64,000 nt of DNA. Origin: an uncultured Polaribacter sp. GTDB lineage: Bacteria; Bacteroidota; Bacteroidia; Flavobacteriales; Flavobacteriaceae. Below the pieces are notes generated by a model. That model ran no database searches. It was not told the origin of the DNA and saw only the letters and a list, made by a program, of their open reading frames with translations. The position numbers and the translations under genes are program-made. Positions 20,236-29,715 of the stretch are shown here, one piece after another. Within the stretch, counting starts at the first letter, position 1, and each line of letters begins with the position of its first letter. Location of the stretch: NCBI GenBank assembly GCA_943846595.1, contig OX044355.1, positions 1,116,001 through 1,180,000 on the forward strand, written 5' to 3'.

Positions 20236-20287
20236 AAGTAGGATTCCGATTATCGAAGGAGATAGCCTTAATTCATAATCCCTACTT
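20236..20287 (+). promoter_or_regulatory. Three-stem structured RNA directly before rpsD
   Basis: AAGTAGG (20236-20242) pairs with CCTACTT (20281-20287); GATTAT (20248-20253) pairs with ATAATC (20275-20280), stacking with no gap on the 3' side and a five-base bulge ATTCC on the 5' side; AAGG and CCTT close a hexaloop AGATAG. It ends 13 bases before the rpsD ATG, and S4 is a known autoregulator of ribosomal operons. Confidence 0.55.
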
Positions 20288-20300
20288 TAATAACAACGAA

Positions 20301-20906
20301 ATGGCAAGATATACAGGACCTAAAACTAAAATTGCTCGTAAATTTGGCGAGGCAATCTTCGGAGATGATAAAAACTTCGAAAAAAGAAATTACCCTCCAG
20401 GACAGCATGGAAATGCAAAGAGAAGAGGAAAAAAATCTGAATATGCTACCCAGTTAATGGAAAAGCAAAAAGCAAAATATACCTATGGTATTTTAGAGCG
20501 TCAATTCAGTAACCTATTCAAAAAAGCATCAGCTTCTCAAGGAATTACTGGTGAAATTTTATTACAATTATGTGAGTCTCGTTTAGACAACGTAGTCTTT
20601 AGAATGGGGATTTCTAAATCTAGAAGTGGAGCACGTCAATTAGTTTCCCACAGACACATTACTGTGAATGGAGAACTTGTGAACATTCCATCTTATAGTT
20701 TACAAGAAGGAGATGTTGTTGCAGTAAGAGAAAAATCAAAATCATTAATCGCTATTGAAGATGCTTTAGCTTCTTCAAGTACTGTTTTTGAATGGTTGAC
20801 TTGGAATGCAGATAAGAAAGAAGGAACTTTTGTAAAGACTCCGGAAAGATTACAAATTCCAGAAAACATCAAAGAGCAATTAATTGTAGAATTATATTCT
20901 AAATAA
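20301..20906 (+). CDS. rpsD: 30S ribosomal protein S4
   Basis: 201 residues. [28 protein letters not shown], and the S4 RNA-binding domain [20 protein letters not shown] with [16 protein letters not shown] are present. The N-terminus has no zinc cysteines. Primary 16S rRNA binder and, in E. coli, repressor of the alpha operon. Confidence 0.98.
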   Translation: MARYTGPKTKIARKFGEAIFGDDKNFEKRNYPPGQHGNAKRRGKKSEYATQLMEKQKAKYTYGILERQFSNLFKKASASQGITGEILLQLCESRLDNVVFRMGISKSRSGARQLVSHRHITVNGELVNIPSYSLQEGDVVAVREKSKSLIAIEDALASSSTVFEWLTWNADKKEGTFVKTPERLQIPENIKEQLIVELYSK

Positions 20907-21001
20907 TATATTAACCCTATTGGTATTTAGCCAAAGGATGTATTTGTATTTCTTCAAACGATTACATCGCGCAACTAAATAACAATTCAAACGAAGAAAC
21001 A

Positions 21002-21994
21002 ATGGCAATATTAAATTTTCAGAAGCCTGATAAAGTAATCATGATTGAATCTACAGATTTTTCTGGAAGATTTGAATTCAGACCTTTAGAGCCAGGTTTT
21101 GGTCTTACAGTAGGAAATGCATTAAGAAGAGTGCTTTTATCTTCATTAGAAGGTTTTGCAATCACTTCATTAAGATTAGATGGTGTAGAGCATGAGTTTT
21201 CTACCATTACAGGAATTGTAGAAGATGTTACAGAAATCATCTTAAACTTAAAACAAGTACGTTTTAAAAAGCAGATTGATGAAACGGACAGAGAAACGGT
21301 ATCCGTTGCAGTATCTGGCCAAGACCAATTGACTGCAGGAGATTTACAAAAATTTATTTCAGGTTTTCAAGTATTGAATCCAGATTTAGTTATTTGTAAC
21401 ATGGACAAATCTGTGAAGTTAAATGCAGAAATCACGATCGAAAAAGGGAGAGGATTTGTACCCGCCGAAGAAAATAAAAAAGCAGGTGCTCCAATTGGAA
21501 CTATTTTCACTGATTCTATTTACACGCCAATAAAGAATGTAAAATACGCGATTGAAAACTTTCGTGTTGAACAAAAAACGGATTATGAAAAATTGGTTTT
21601 CGATATCGATACTGATGGATCAATTAGTCCCAAAGATGCATTGACTGAAGCTGCAAAAATATTGATCCACCACTTTATGTTATTCTCTGATGAGCGTATC
21701 ACTTTAGAGGCCGATGAAATTGCACAAACAGAAACCTATGATGAAGAATCATTGCACATGCGTCAGTTATTAAAAACAAGATTGATCGACATGGATCTTT
21801 CTGTAAGAGCTTTAAATTGTTTAAAAGCAGCAGAAGTAGATACATTAGGAGATTTAGTTTCTTTTAACAAAAGTGACTTAATGAAGTTCCGTAACTTCGG
21901 AAAAAAATCATTAACAGAGCTAGAAGAACTAGTGATTGTGAAAGGTTTAAATTTCGGAATGGACTTAAGCAAATACAAATTAGATAAAGATTAA
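21002..21994 (+). CDS. rpoA: RNA polymerase alpha subunit
   Basis: 330 residues. The N-terminal assembly domain shows [20 protein letters not shown] and [20 protein letters not shown]; the C-terminal DNA/activator-binding domain has [20 protein letters not shown] and [13 protein letters not shown]. The 95-base gap before it holds a TTCAAACGA direct repeat but no ORF. Confidence 0.98.
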   Translation: MAILNFQKPDKVIMIESTDFSGRFEFRPLEPGFGLTVGNALRRVLLSSLEGFAITSLRLDGVEHEFSTITGIVEDVTEIILNLKQVRFKKQIDETDRETVSVAVSGQDQLTAGDLQKFISGFQVLNPDLVICNMDKSVKLNAEITIEKGRGFVPAEENKKAGAPIGTIFTDSIYTPIKNVKYAIENFRVEQKTDYEKLVFDIDTDGSISPKDALTEAAKILIHHFMLFSDERITLEADEIAQTETYDEESLHMRQLLKTRLIDMDLSVRALNCLKAAEVDTLGDLVSFNKSDLMKFRNFGKKSLTELEELVIVKGLNFGMDLSKYKLDKD

Positions 21995-22005
21995 TCTTTC
22001 ATAGT

Positions 22006-22030
22006 TTGCTCCTCAAAGAGGGTTGAGCAA
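22006..22030 (+). promoter_or_regulatory. Hairpin in the rpoA-rplQ gap
   Basis: TTGCTC pairs with GAGCAA and an inner CTC with GAG around AAA, leaving a four-base 3' bulge GGTT. It is not followed by a T run, so it is not an obvious terminator; it may be an RNA processing or regulatory element. Confidence 0.35.
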
Positions 22031-22053
22031 GATGAGAGTATAAAACACACGTC

Positions 22054-22527
22054 ATGAGACACGGAAAGAAATTTAACCATTTAGGAAGAAAAACGGCGCA
22101 CAGAAAGGCAATGTTAGCAAATATGACTTGTTCTTTAATAGAGCACAAACGTATTAATACTACAGTAGCAAAAGCAAAAGCATTGCGTTTATTTGCAGAG
22201 CCTTTGATCACAAAATCTAAATCAGATACAACGCATAACCGACGTATCGTTTTTAGTAATTTACGTGACAAATTTGCGGTTACAGAATTATTCAAAGAAA
22301 TCTCTGTAAAAGTAGCAGACAGGCCAGGAGGATATTTGCGTATCATCAAATTAGGAAATCGTCAAGGAGATAATGCTCCCATGGCAATGGTAGAATTTGT
22401 TGATTATAACGAAATCTATAATCCTAAAGGAAAAAAAGCTAAGAAAACTACTCGTAGAGGAAGAAGCAAAAAAGCCGAAGCTCCTCAAGTAGATGCACCA
22501 GCAACAGAAGAAAAATCTGAAGAATAA
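22054..22527 (+). CDS. rplQ: 50S ribosomal protein L17
   Basis: 157 residues. [20 protein letters not shown] and [18 protein letters not shown] are L17 core. After about residue 120 comes a basic then acidic low-complexity tail ([20 protein letters not shown] to EEKSEE), an extension common in Bacteroidota L17. Last gene of the alpha block; a terminator follows. Confidence 0.97.
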   Translation: MRHGKKFNHLGRKTAHRKAMLANMTCSLIEHKRINTTVAKAKALRLFAEPLITKSKSDTTHNRRIVFSNLRDKFAVTELFKEISVKVADRPGGYLRIIKLGNRQGDNAPMAMVEFVDYNEIYNPKGKKAKKTTRRGRSKKAEAPQVDAPATEEKSEE

Positions 22528-22554
22528 AAAATGAAAATTTTTAAATCATATTCA

Positions 22555-22587
22555 AGGGATAAACAGAAATGTTTATCCCTTTTTTTA
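22555..22587 (+). terminator. Intrinsic terminator of the alpha operon
   Basis: AGGGATAAACA, loop GAAA, TGTTTATCCCT, then a T run that merges into the carA promoter. Confidence 0.92.
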
Positions 22588-22595
22588 TATTTTTG
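22588..22595 (+). promoter_or_regulatory. -7 promoter element of carA
   Basis: TATTTTTG matches TAnnTTTG and lies 22 bases before the carA ATG, immediately after the rplQ terminator U-tract. Confidence 0.55.
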
Positions 22596-22617
22596 CAATA
22601 ACAAAGAACACTACTAA

Positions 22618-23736
22618 ATGAAATATCAATCAAGAAAAAAAGCATTAGTTTTACTCGCAGACGGAACAATTTTTTATGGGAAATCTGTTGGTATTGAAGG
22701 CACTTCCACAGGTGAAATCTGTTTCAATACAGGAATGACTGGTTATCAAGAAATCTTCACAGATCCCTCTTATTTTGGTCAACTCATGGTTACCACCAAT
22801 GCACATATTGGGAATTATGGTGTCAATGACACTGAAGTTGAATCTGATAGTATTAAAATTTCAGGGCTTATCTGTAGGAACTTTAGCTTTACACATTCTC
22901 GAGTTGATTCTGATGGCAATCTAAAAGATTGGTTTACAAAACACAGTGTAGTGGCTATTTCAGATGTAGACACCAGAGCATTGGTTGCTTATATTAGAGA
23001 CAATGGCGCTATGAATGCGATCATATCTACTGAGGTTGATAATATCGATGCTTTGAAGAAACAATTAGAAGCTACTCCCAATATGGAAGGACTTGAATTG
23101 GCCTCAAAAGTATCTACACAAACACGTTACTATGTAGGGGATGAAAATGCAGCCATCAAAATTGCTGCTATCGATATTGGTATCAAGAAGAATATATTAA
23201 GAAACTTTGTAAAAAGAGGCGCTTACATTAAAGTGTTTCCATACAATGCTACCTTTGAAGAGTTGGCTTCTTTCAATCCAGATGGATATTTTATATCTAA
23301 TGGACCTGGAGATCCAGCACCTTTAGTTGCTGCACAAGAAGCGGCAAAACAAATCATACAAAGAGATTTACCATTGTTTGGTATCTGCTTGGGACATCAA
23401 GTCATCGCATTGGCAAATGGAATTTCTACCTATAAAATGCACAATGGACACAGAGGAATCAATCATCCCGTTAAAAATATCTTAACAGGAAAAGGAGAAA
23501 TTACCTCTCAAAACCACGGTTTTGCTATTGATAGAGCAGAAACAGAAGCTCACGCAGATGTCGAAATTACACATGTACATTTAAATGACAATACCGTAGC
23601 AGGGATTCGAATGAAAAATAAAAATGTATTTTCTGTCCAATACCATCCAGAAGCTAGCCCTGGACCCCACGATGCAGCATACCTTTTTGATCAATTTATA
23701 GCAAATATAAAAAAACATAAAATAGTCGTTTCATAA
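22618..23736 (+). CDS. carA: Carbamoyl-phosphate synthase small subunit
   Basis: 372 residues. Glutaminase subunit supplying ammonia for carbamoyl phosphate (arginine and pyrimidine synthesis). N-terminal CPSase domain (VLLADGTIFYGKSVGIEG, FNTGMTGYQEIFTDPSY) followed by a class I glutamine amidotransferase with SNGPGDPAP, the nucleophile Cys257 in GICLGHQVIAL and QYHPEASPGP. No carB is adjacent. The last codons and stop lie inside the terminator stem. Confidence 0.98.
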   Translation: MKYQSRKKALVLLADGTIFYGKSVGIEGTSTGEICFNTGMTGYQEIFTDPSYFGQLMVTTNAHIGNYGVNDTEVESDSIKISGLICRNFSFTHSRVDSDGNLKDWFTKHSVVAISDVDTRALVAYIRDNGAMNAIISTEVDNIDALKKQLEATPNMEGLELASKVSTQTRYYVGDENAAIKIAAIDIGIKKNILRNFVKRGAYIKVFPYNATFEELASFNPDGYFISNGPGDPAPLVAAQEAAKQIIQRDLPLFGICLGHQVIALANGISTYKMHNGHRGINHPVKNILTGKGEITSQNHGFAIDRAETEAHADVEITHVHLNDNTVAGIRMKNKNVFSVQYHPEASPGPHDAAYLFDQFIANIKKHKIVVS

Positions 23737-23750
23737 CGACTATTTTTTTT
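23722..23750 (+). terminator. Intrinsic terminator overlapping the carA stop codon
   Basis: ATAGTCGTT, loop TCAT, AACGACTAT, then T8. The TAA at 23734-23736 is in the loop and the start of the right arm. Confidence 0.9.
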
Positions 23751-23860
23751 GCGTTTTACTGAAATCGTTTTCGTAAGAAACTCCTCGAAAGCAATACAAG
23801 AACAGTGGTTTTTAGTAAATTGCAGAACAAAATAACGAGAACATAAATAATAATAAATAG

Positions 23861-25153
<1,293 letters not shown>

Positions 25154-25175
25154 GATGCTGATTTTATAAAATTAG

Positions 25176-25207
25176 AAGCCTCAAAATTTTATTTTGAGGC
25201 TTTTTTT
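25176..25207 (+). terminator. Intrinsic terminator of eno
   Basis: AAGCCTCAAAAT, loop TTT, ATTTTGAGGCTT, then T run. A 12-bp perfect stem. Confidence 0.93.
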
Positions 25208-25289
25208 ATGGATCTGAGCGATTGCATAATTTTATCTTAAAATTTAATAAATCGATTGCGTTCGCCTTTTAAAATCCTATTAAAATTGG

Positions 25290-25297
25290 TACATTTG
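25290..25297 (+). promoter_or_regulatory. -7 promoter element of gltA
   Basis: TACATTTG, 33 bases before the ATG. No well-spaced TTTG upstream. Confidence 0.55.
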
Positions 25298-25330
25298 CAG
25301 AAGATTTAAAAATTTAACACATACATACAA

Positions 25331-26617
25331 ATGCCAGATATAGCTAAGTTACAAATTGGAGACAACTCATATGAGTTTCCACTTGTAAAAGGATCCGAGA
25401 ACGAAGTTGCCATCGATATTAAAACATTAAGAGGGGCGACAAATGGAATGATAACGATTGATCCAGGTTATAAAAATACAGGTTCTTGTAAAAGTGCGAT
25501 TACTTTTTTAGACGGTGAAAAAGGAATTCTTCGTTACCGAGGATATGCGATTGAAGATTTGGCTGAAAAGGCAGATTTTTTAGAAGTTGCTTATGCCCTG
25601 ATTTTTGGGGATTTACCAACCAAAGAACAATTAGAAAAATTTCATGCGGATATCAAATCCAACTCAATTGTAGATGAAGATGTAAAGAAAATTATAGATG
25701 CCTTTCCAAAGAATGCTCATCCTATGGGTGTTTTGTCTTCTTTAACAAGTGCATTGGTTGCATTCAATCCATCTTCTGTCAATGTAGATTCTGAAGAAGA
25801 AATGTACAACGCGATTGTGAAAATAATGGGGAAATTTCCTGTTTTAGTAGCTTGGGCGATGCGTAAAAAACAAGGTTTACCCTTAAATTATGGTTCAAAA
25901 TCTTTAGGATATGTAGCGAATATTATGAAAATGATGTTTGAACAACCGAATGAAGAATATGTTGCCAATCCAGTCATCAAAGATGCCTTAAACAAATTAT
26001 TAATCTTACATGCAGATCACGAACAAAACTGTTCTACCTCTACAGTTCGAATTGTAGGTTCATCACATGCAGGTTTGTTTGCTTCGCTATCTGCAGGGAT
26101 TTCTGCATTATGGGGACCTTTACACGGAGGTGCCAATCAAGCCGTATTAGAAATGCTAGAGGCCATCAAAGAGGATGGTGGAGACACCAAGAAATACATG
26201 GCAAAAGCAAAAGACAAAAATGATCCCTTCCGTTTGATGGGTTTTGGACATCGAGTTTATAAAAACTTTGATCCAAGAGCTACGATTATCAAAGTTGCAG
26301 CCCATGAAGTATTACAAGATTTAGGAATTGAAGATCCAATTTTAGACATTGCAAGAGGACTGGAACAAGAAGCGTTAAATGATCCTTATTTCGTAGATCG
26401 TAAATTGTATCCAAATGTAGACTTCTACTCTGGAATTATTTACAGAGCTATGGGAATTCCTGTTGAAATGTTTACGGTCATGTTTGCCTTAGGACGTCTG
26501 CCAGGATGGATAGCACAATGGAAAGAAATGCGTGAGAACAAAGAACCTATTGGTCGTCCACGTCAAATTTATACAGGAGAAAATTCAAGAGATTTTGTAA
26601 CTGCCGAAAATAGGTAG
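25331..26617 (+). CDS. gltA: Citrate synthase
   Basis: 428 residues, the long hexameric (type II) bacterial form. Condenses acetyl-CoA with oxaloacetate. Landmarks are RYRGYAIEDLAEKADFLEVA, the catalytic HADHEQNCSTSTVR, LWGPLHGGANQAVLEML, the signature GFGHRVYKNFDPRA and the catalytic Asp in YPNVDFYSG. Single gene with its own terminator. Confidence 0.98.
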   Translation: MPDIAKLQIGDNSYEFPLVKGSENEVAIDIKTLRGATNGMITIDPGYKNTGSCKSAITFLDGEKGILRYRGYAIEDLAEKADFLEVAYALIFGDLPTKEQLEKFHADIKSNSIVDEDVKKIIDAFPKNAHPMGVLSSLTSALVAFNPSSVNVDSEEEMYNAIVKIMGKFPVLVAWAMRKKQGLPLNYGSKSLGYVANIMKMMFEQPNEEYVANPVIKDALNKLLILHADHEQNCSTSTVRIVGSSHAGLFASLSAGISALWGPLHGGANQAVLEMLEAIKEDGGDTKKYMAKAKDKNDPFRLMGFGHRVYKNFDPRATIIKVAAHEVLQDLGIEDPILDIARGLEQEALNDPYFVDRKLYPNVDFYSGIIYRAMGIPVEMFTVMFALGRLPGWIAQWKEMRENKEPIGRPRQIYTGENSRDFVTAENR

Positions 26618-26638
26618 GCAAGCATTCAATCATATCAC

Positions 26639-26667
26639 AAAAGCTTCTTATTCTTAGGAAGCTTTTT
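26639..26667 (+). terminator. Intrinsic terminator of gltA
   Basis: AAAAGCTTC pairs with GAAGCTTTT around a ten-base loop with a possible inner TTA/TAA; T6 follows. The DDAH-like gene begins 14 bases later. Confidence 0.8.
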
Positions 26668-26680
26668 TAGGCTTAATTCT

Positions 26681-27595
26681 ATGTTGAAAATCAATATTCA
26701 AGACGAAGTATCTCGATTGAGAGCAGTTCTTTTAGGAACTGCCAAAAGCAATGGGCCTAAGCCAAAAGTCACGGACTGTTACGATCCAAAAAGTAAATTC
26801 CATGTCCTTGCTGGCACCTATCCTAAAGAAGCAGACATGCTGCTTGAAATGGAAGCGGTAGCGGCTGTTTTTAAAAAGTACGATGTTACCGTTTACAGAC
26901 CCGATGTGCTTGAGAATTACAATCAGATTTTTTCTAGAGACATTGCTTTCTGTATAGAGGATAAACTCATTAAAGCCAATATTTTACCCGATAGAGAAAA
27001 AGAATTCGAAGCGATTGGGCATGTGCTTGCACAAATCGATCCAAAAAATATCCTCGAACTTCCAAAAGAATGCCATGTAGAAGGGGGCGATGTAATGCCC
27101 TGGGGCGATTATATTTTTGTGGGTACTTATTCGGGGGCAGACTACCCCGACTACATTACAGCCAGAACAAATACGGATGCCGTAATTGCTTTGCAAGAAT
27201 TGTTTCCTGAGAAAATTGTCAAGTCTTTCGAGCTGCGCAAGGACAACCTTCACCCCAAAGAAAATGCCTTGCATTTGGATTGTTGTTTTCAACCGCTTGG
27301 ACAAGGAAAAGCAATCTTACATAAAAATGGGTTTTTAGTAGCCGCAGAATACAATTGGTTGGTCGATTTCTTTGGCAAAGAAAACATCTTTGAAATTACC
27401 AAAGAAGAAATGTACAACATGAACAGCAATGTGTTTTCAATTGCCGAAGATGTGGTCATCTCTGAAATCAATTTCACCCGATTGAACACCTGGTTGCGTG
27501 CAAAAGGGTTTACGGTTGAGGAAGTGCCCTATGCAGAAATTGCCAAGCAAGAAGGCTTATTGCGCTGTTCTACCATGCCGTTAATACGCGACTAG
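26681..27595 (+). CDS. DDAH/arginine-deiminase-superfamily amidinohydrolase
   Basis: 304 residues of the guanidino-modifying pentein fold. Visible family features: VSRLRAVLLGTA at the start, FSRDIAFCIEDKLIKANI, CHVEGGDVMPWGDYIFVG (EGGD substrate loop), catalytic His in LHLDCCFQPLGQGKAI and the C-terminal Cys in LLRCSTMPLIRD. The family hydrolyses arginine-like guanidinium compounds, typically methylarginine to citrulline; the true substrate is not determined. CtlX, another member, lies 1.2 kb downstream beyond a toxin-antitoxin island. Confidence 0.85.
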   Translation: MLKINIQDEVSRLRAVLLGTAKSNGPKPKVTDCYDPKSKFHVLAGTYPKEADMLLEMEAVAAVFKKYDVTVYRPDVLENYNQIFSRDIAFCIEDKLIKANILPDREKEFEAIGHVLAQIDPKNILELPKECHVEGGDVMPWGDYIFVGTYSGADYPDYITARTNTDAVIALQELFPEKIVKSFELRKDNLHPKENALHLDCCFQPLGQGKAILHKNGFLVAAEYNWLVDFFGKENIFEITKEEMYNMNSNVFSIAEDVVISEINFTRLNTWLRAKGFTVEEVPYAEIAKQEGLLRCSTMPLIRD

Positions 27596-27706
27596 GTTTT
27601 TTATTTCACTACCAAAAATTGAGTCTTGATTTAAAATAATTCTTATTGTGATAGGTGTTATCTATTTAAATCAAAATAAAATGCTGCAAAAGAAAAACAA
27701 AACTAC

Positions 27707-27744
27707 GTATATATTGTGTATACTATGCATATATTGTATTTTTG
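27707..27744 (+). promoter_or_regulatory. Toxin-antitoxin promoter with overlapping direct repeats
   Basis: Two copies of GyATATATTGT at 27707-27717 and 27727-27737 are spaced exactly 20 bases (two helix turns). The second runs into TATTTTTG (27737-27744), the -7 element, and the first supplies a -33-like TTG (27714-27716) at 20-base spacing. This is the layout expected of an antitoxin operator. Confidence 0.6.
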
Positions 27745-27760
27745 TGTAAATAATTAATTT

Positions 27761-28018
27761 ATGAGAAAAAACATAGACATAGACGAGACAACGTTAACGA
27801 AACTAAAGGTTTTATCAGTATTTGAAGATATGAGTGTAAAATCTCTTATGGAAAAAGCAATTCGTTTTTTTGTGGCACATAAAGAAAGCGAAAAACTGAA
27901 TAGCATGACGGATGAAGAAAAAGAAGATTTAGGGCTATTATTATTAATGCAACAAGCGGATAGAACAAATACAGTTAGTGAGAGCGAAGTAATGGAAGCA
28001 CTAAATAAAATTCAATGA
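27761..28018 (+). CDS. Putative antitoxin (ribbon-helix-helix type)
   Basis: 85 residues. The N-terminal KNIDIDETTLTKLKVLSVFE followed by SVKSLMEKAIRFFVAHKE has the short strand plus two-helix pattern of RHH antitoxins; the C-terminal part (EEKEDLGLLLLMQQADRTN to the end) is acidic and helical and would wrap the toxin. It overlaps the toxin start by four bases (ATGA), and direct repeats overlap its promoter, both typical of type II modules. Confidence 0.8.
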   Translation: MRKNIDIDETTLTKLKVLSVFEDMSVKSLMEKAIRFFVAHKESEKLNSMTDEEKEDLGLLLLMQQADRTNTVSESEVMEALNKIQ

Positions 28019-28290
28019 AAATCGTTTTCTTGAAGTCTTTTTTGAAAGATATTAAAAAAATAAAAGAACCAAAAACTGCTCGAACAATAGAACAATTGAT
28101 TCTTGATTTAAAAAGTGCGAATTCCCTTGATGAATTAAAAAATATAAAACGACTAAAAGGATATTCACTTGCCTATAGAATTAAAACAGGCAATTATAGA
28201 CTGGGAATTTATAAAGAATCAAATCATATTGAATTTGCTAGATTTTTAAAGCGAGAGGATATTTATAAGGTCTTTCCAAAGCCTAAATAA
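28015..28290 (+). CDS. RelE/ParE-family toxin
   Basis: 91 residues. MKIVFLKSFLKDIKKIKEPK, LKGYSLAYRIKTGNYRLGIY and ARFLKREDIYKVFP fit the RelE/ParE fold (basic core strand RIKTGNYRLGIY, C-terminal RxxIY). Members either cleave mRNA on the ribosome or poison gyrase; which applies is not clear from sequence. Translationally coupled to the antitoxin. Confidence 0.85.
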   Translation: MKIVFLKSFLKDIKKIKEPKTARTIEQLILDLKSANSLDELKNIKRLKGYSLAYRIKTGNYRLGIYKESNHIEFARFLKREDIYKVFPKPK

Positions 28291-28373
28291 TCGATGCTAT
28301 AATGGGAAAATAAATGAAACAAGAAGACTCCACTGATGCAAGAATACATCTTTTTGTGTTTTTTTATTGATTA

Positions 28374-28388
28374 CGCGATTCAATCGCG
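28374..28388. repeat. 15-base perfect inverted repeat
   Basis: CGCGATT, C, AATCGCG. It lies in the 28291-28461 stretch that follows the toxin gene and has no ORF, and is GC-richer than its surroundings (a following GGGGCAGCAACTGGGAGCAG is also atypical). It might mark an island boundary. Confidence 0.45.
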
Positions 28389-28461
28389 GGGCAGCAACTG
28401 GGAGCAGAGGGTTTTTACATTACTATTGTTCCATCATTTAAAATTTGGTCAAAATAACAAG

Positions 28462-28578
28462 TCAATTTTCAATACATTTTCCAATCCGTCCTTTCTCAAA
28501 GTCATCTTTTAAGGATTCTGAGTTTTCTTTACTTCTGTTTTTAATAAGTTGTATGAATTGTTCTCTACTATCTGTCAT
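28462..28578 (-). CDS. Small ORF of unknown function, possibly a remnant
   Basis: 38 codons. The product starts MTDSREQFIQLIKNRSKENS and ends GRIGKCIEN. Codon use resembles the neighbours, it begins with ATG, and TATTTTTG (minus strand, 28639-28646) lies about 60 bases upstream as a possible -7 element. Composition is hydrophilic and helical. I do not recognise it; it could be a real short peptide or the N-terminal stub of a gene truncated when the island formed. Confidence 0.4.
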   Translation of the reverse strand: MTDSREQFIQLIKNRSKENSESLKDDFEKGRIGKCIEN

Positions 28579-28751
28579 TTTTGGGTTTTACTTTAACTGC
28601 CACCGCTGTCGAAAGTTAGTTGTTTTATCTATAAAAAGCAAAAATAAATAGTCCTATGTTTATTTTAATTCGCATTGAATACAACAAATAGAAAGTTTCA
28701 AACCGTTCAAAAACTTTAGAGGATAGCCTCGAGTCTTCGGCTAAAATTGTA

Positions 28752-28759
28752 TAATTTTG
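28752..28759 (+). promoter_or_regulatory. -7 promoter element of ctlX
   Basis: TAATTTTG, 18 bases before the ATG at 28778. It overlaps the in-frame TTG at 28757, which argues against that codon as the start. A TAGCC/GGCTA hairpin lies just upstream (28726-28743). Confidence 0.5.
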
Positions 28760-28777
28760 CAGGAGATAAAAAATCAA

Positions 28778-29713
28778 ATGCAACAGACCACCAATACCAT
28801 TTTAATGGTTCGTCCGATCAATTTTCGAATGAACGAACAAACTGCAGTCAACAACTATTATCAAAAAGTACTCGATACTTTATTGCCCGCCACGGTAAAT
28901 GCAAAAGCGCAAACAGAATTTGATGCTTATGTAGCCAAGTTACGTGCTTATGGGATCCGTGTTGTGGTAGTTTCTGATACCGATGAATTTGATACCCCCG
29001 ATGCGCTATTTCCAAACAATTGGATTTCTTTTCACCAAGACGGAACCGTAGCATTGTATCCCATGTTCGCAAAGAACAGGCGCATGGAACGTCGTGAAGA
29101 TGTATTGGACCAATTGGAAGCCGAAGGATTTCGCATTGATTCGGTAGTGGATTATACTGCTGCAGAGCAATCTGGATTTTACTTAGAAGGTACGGGAAGT
29201 TTACTGTTGGACCGTGTAAATCAAAAAGCCTATTGTGCCCTGTCTCCTAGAGCCGATGAAGATTTGTTCATTGAGTTTTGTGAAGATTTTGAATACACCC
29301 CTGTGATTTTTACCGCCAATCAAACTGTAAATGGGGAACGCAAAGAAATCTACCACACCAATGTCATGATGTGTTTGGCAGAAACCTTTGCCGTCATTTG
29401 TTTGGACAGTATAGACGATAAAAAAGAACGTAAAAATATTGTAAAGAATTTAAAAGAAGACGGCAAGCAAGTCATCAATATCACCGAAGCACAAGTACAT
29501 AATTTCGCAGGAAACATGTTGCAAGTGCGGGGTGCAAATGACGAACGCTTCTTAGTGATGAGTCAGGCAGCCTATGCTTCCTTAACACAACAACAAATTG
29601 CACAAATAGAAAACCACTGTAAAATTATTTCAAGCTCCTTAGATACTATTGAGGCTTGTGGTGGAGGAAGCGCGCGTTGTATGATGGCAGAAGTCTTTTT
29701 GCCAAAAGTATAA
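28778..29713 (+). CDS. ctlX: Citrulline utilization hydrolase, CtlX family
   Basis: 311 residues from the ATG at 28778. Pentein-fold guanidino enzyme. TNTILMVRPINFRMNEQTAV, FPNNWISFHQDGTVALYPM, LEGTGSLLLDRVNQ, the catalytic His region HNFAGNMLQVRG and the C-terminal GGGSARCMMAEVFLP with nucleophile Cys are clear. CtlX proteins act in arginine/citrulline catabolism; the exact reaction in flavobacteria is less certain. A TTG at 28757 would lengthen it but overlaps the promoter. Confidence 0.88.
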   Translation: MQQTTNTILMVRPINFRMNEQTAVNNYYQKVLDTLLPATVNAKAQTEFDAYVAKLRAYGIRVVVVSDTDEFDTPDALFPNNWISFHQDGTVALYPMFAKNRRMERREDVLDQLEAEGFRIDSVVDYTAAEQSGFYLEGTGSLLLDRVNQKAYCALSPRADEDLFIEFCEDFEYTPVIFTANQTVNGERKEIYHTNVMMCLAETFAVICLDSIDDKKERKNIVKNLKEDGKQVINITEAQVHNFAGNMLQVRGANDERFLVMSQAAYASLTQQQIAQIENHCKIISSSLDTIEACGGGSARCMMAEVFLPKV

Positions 29714-29715
29714 GA

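Noticed and set aside
20954..20996. TTCAAACGA direct repeat before rpoA
   Set aside because: Only nine bases, two copies, no relation to a promoter or structure; likely chance.
28445..28651. 68-codon plus-strand ORF in the TA-ctlX gap
   Set aside because: Its composition is unlike the neighbours, it has no promoter or family signal, and a more plausible short ORF runs on the opposite strand.
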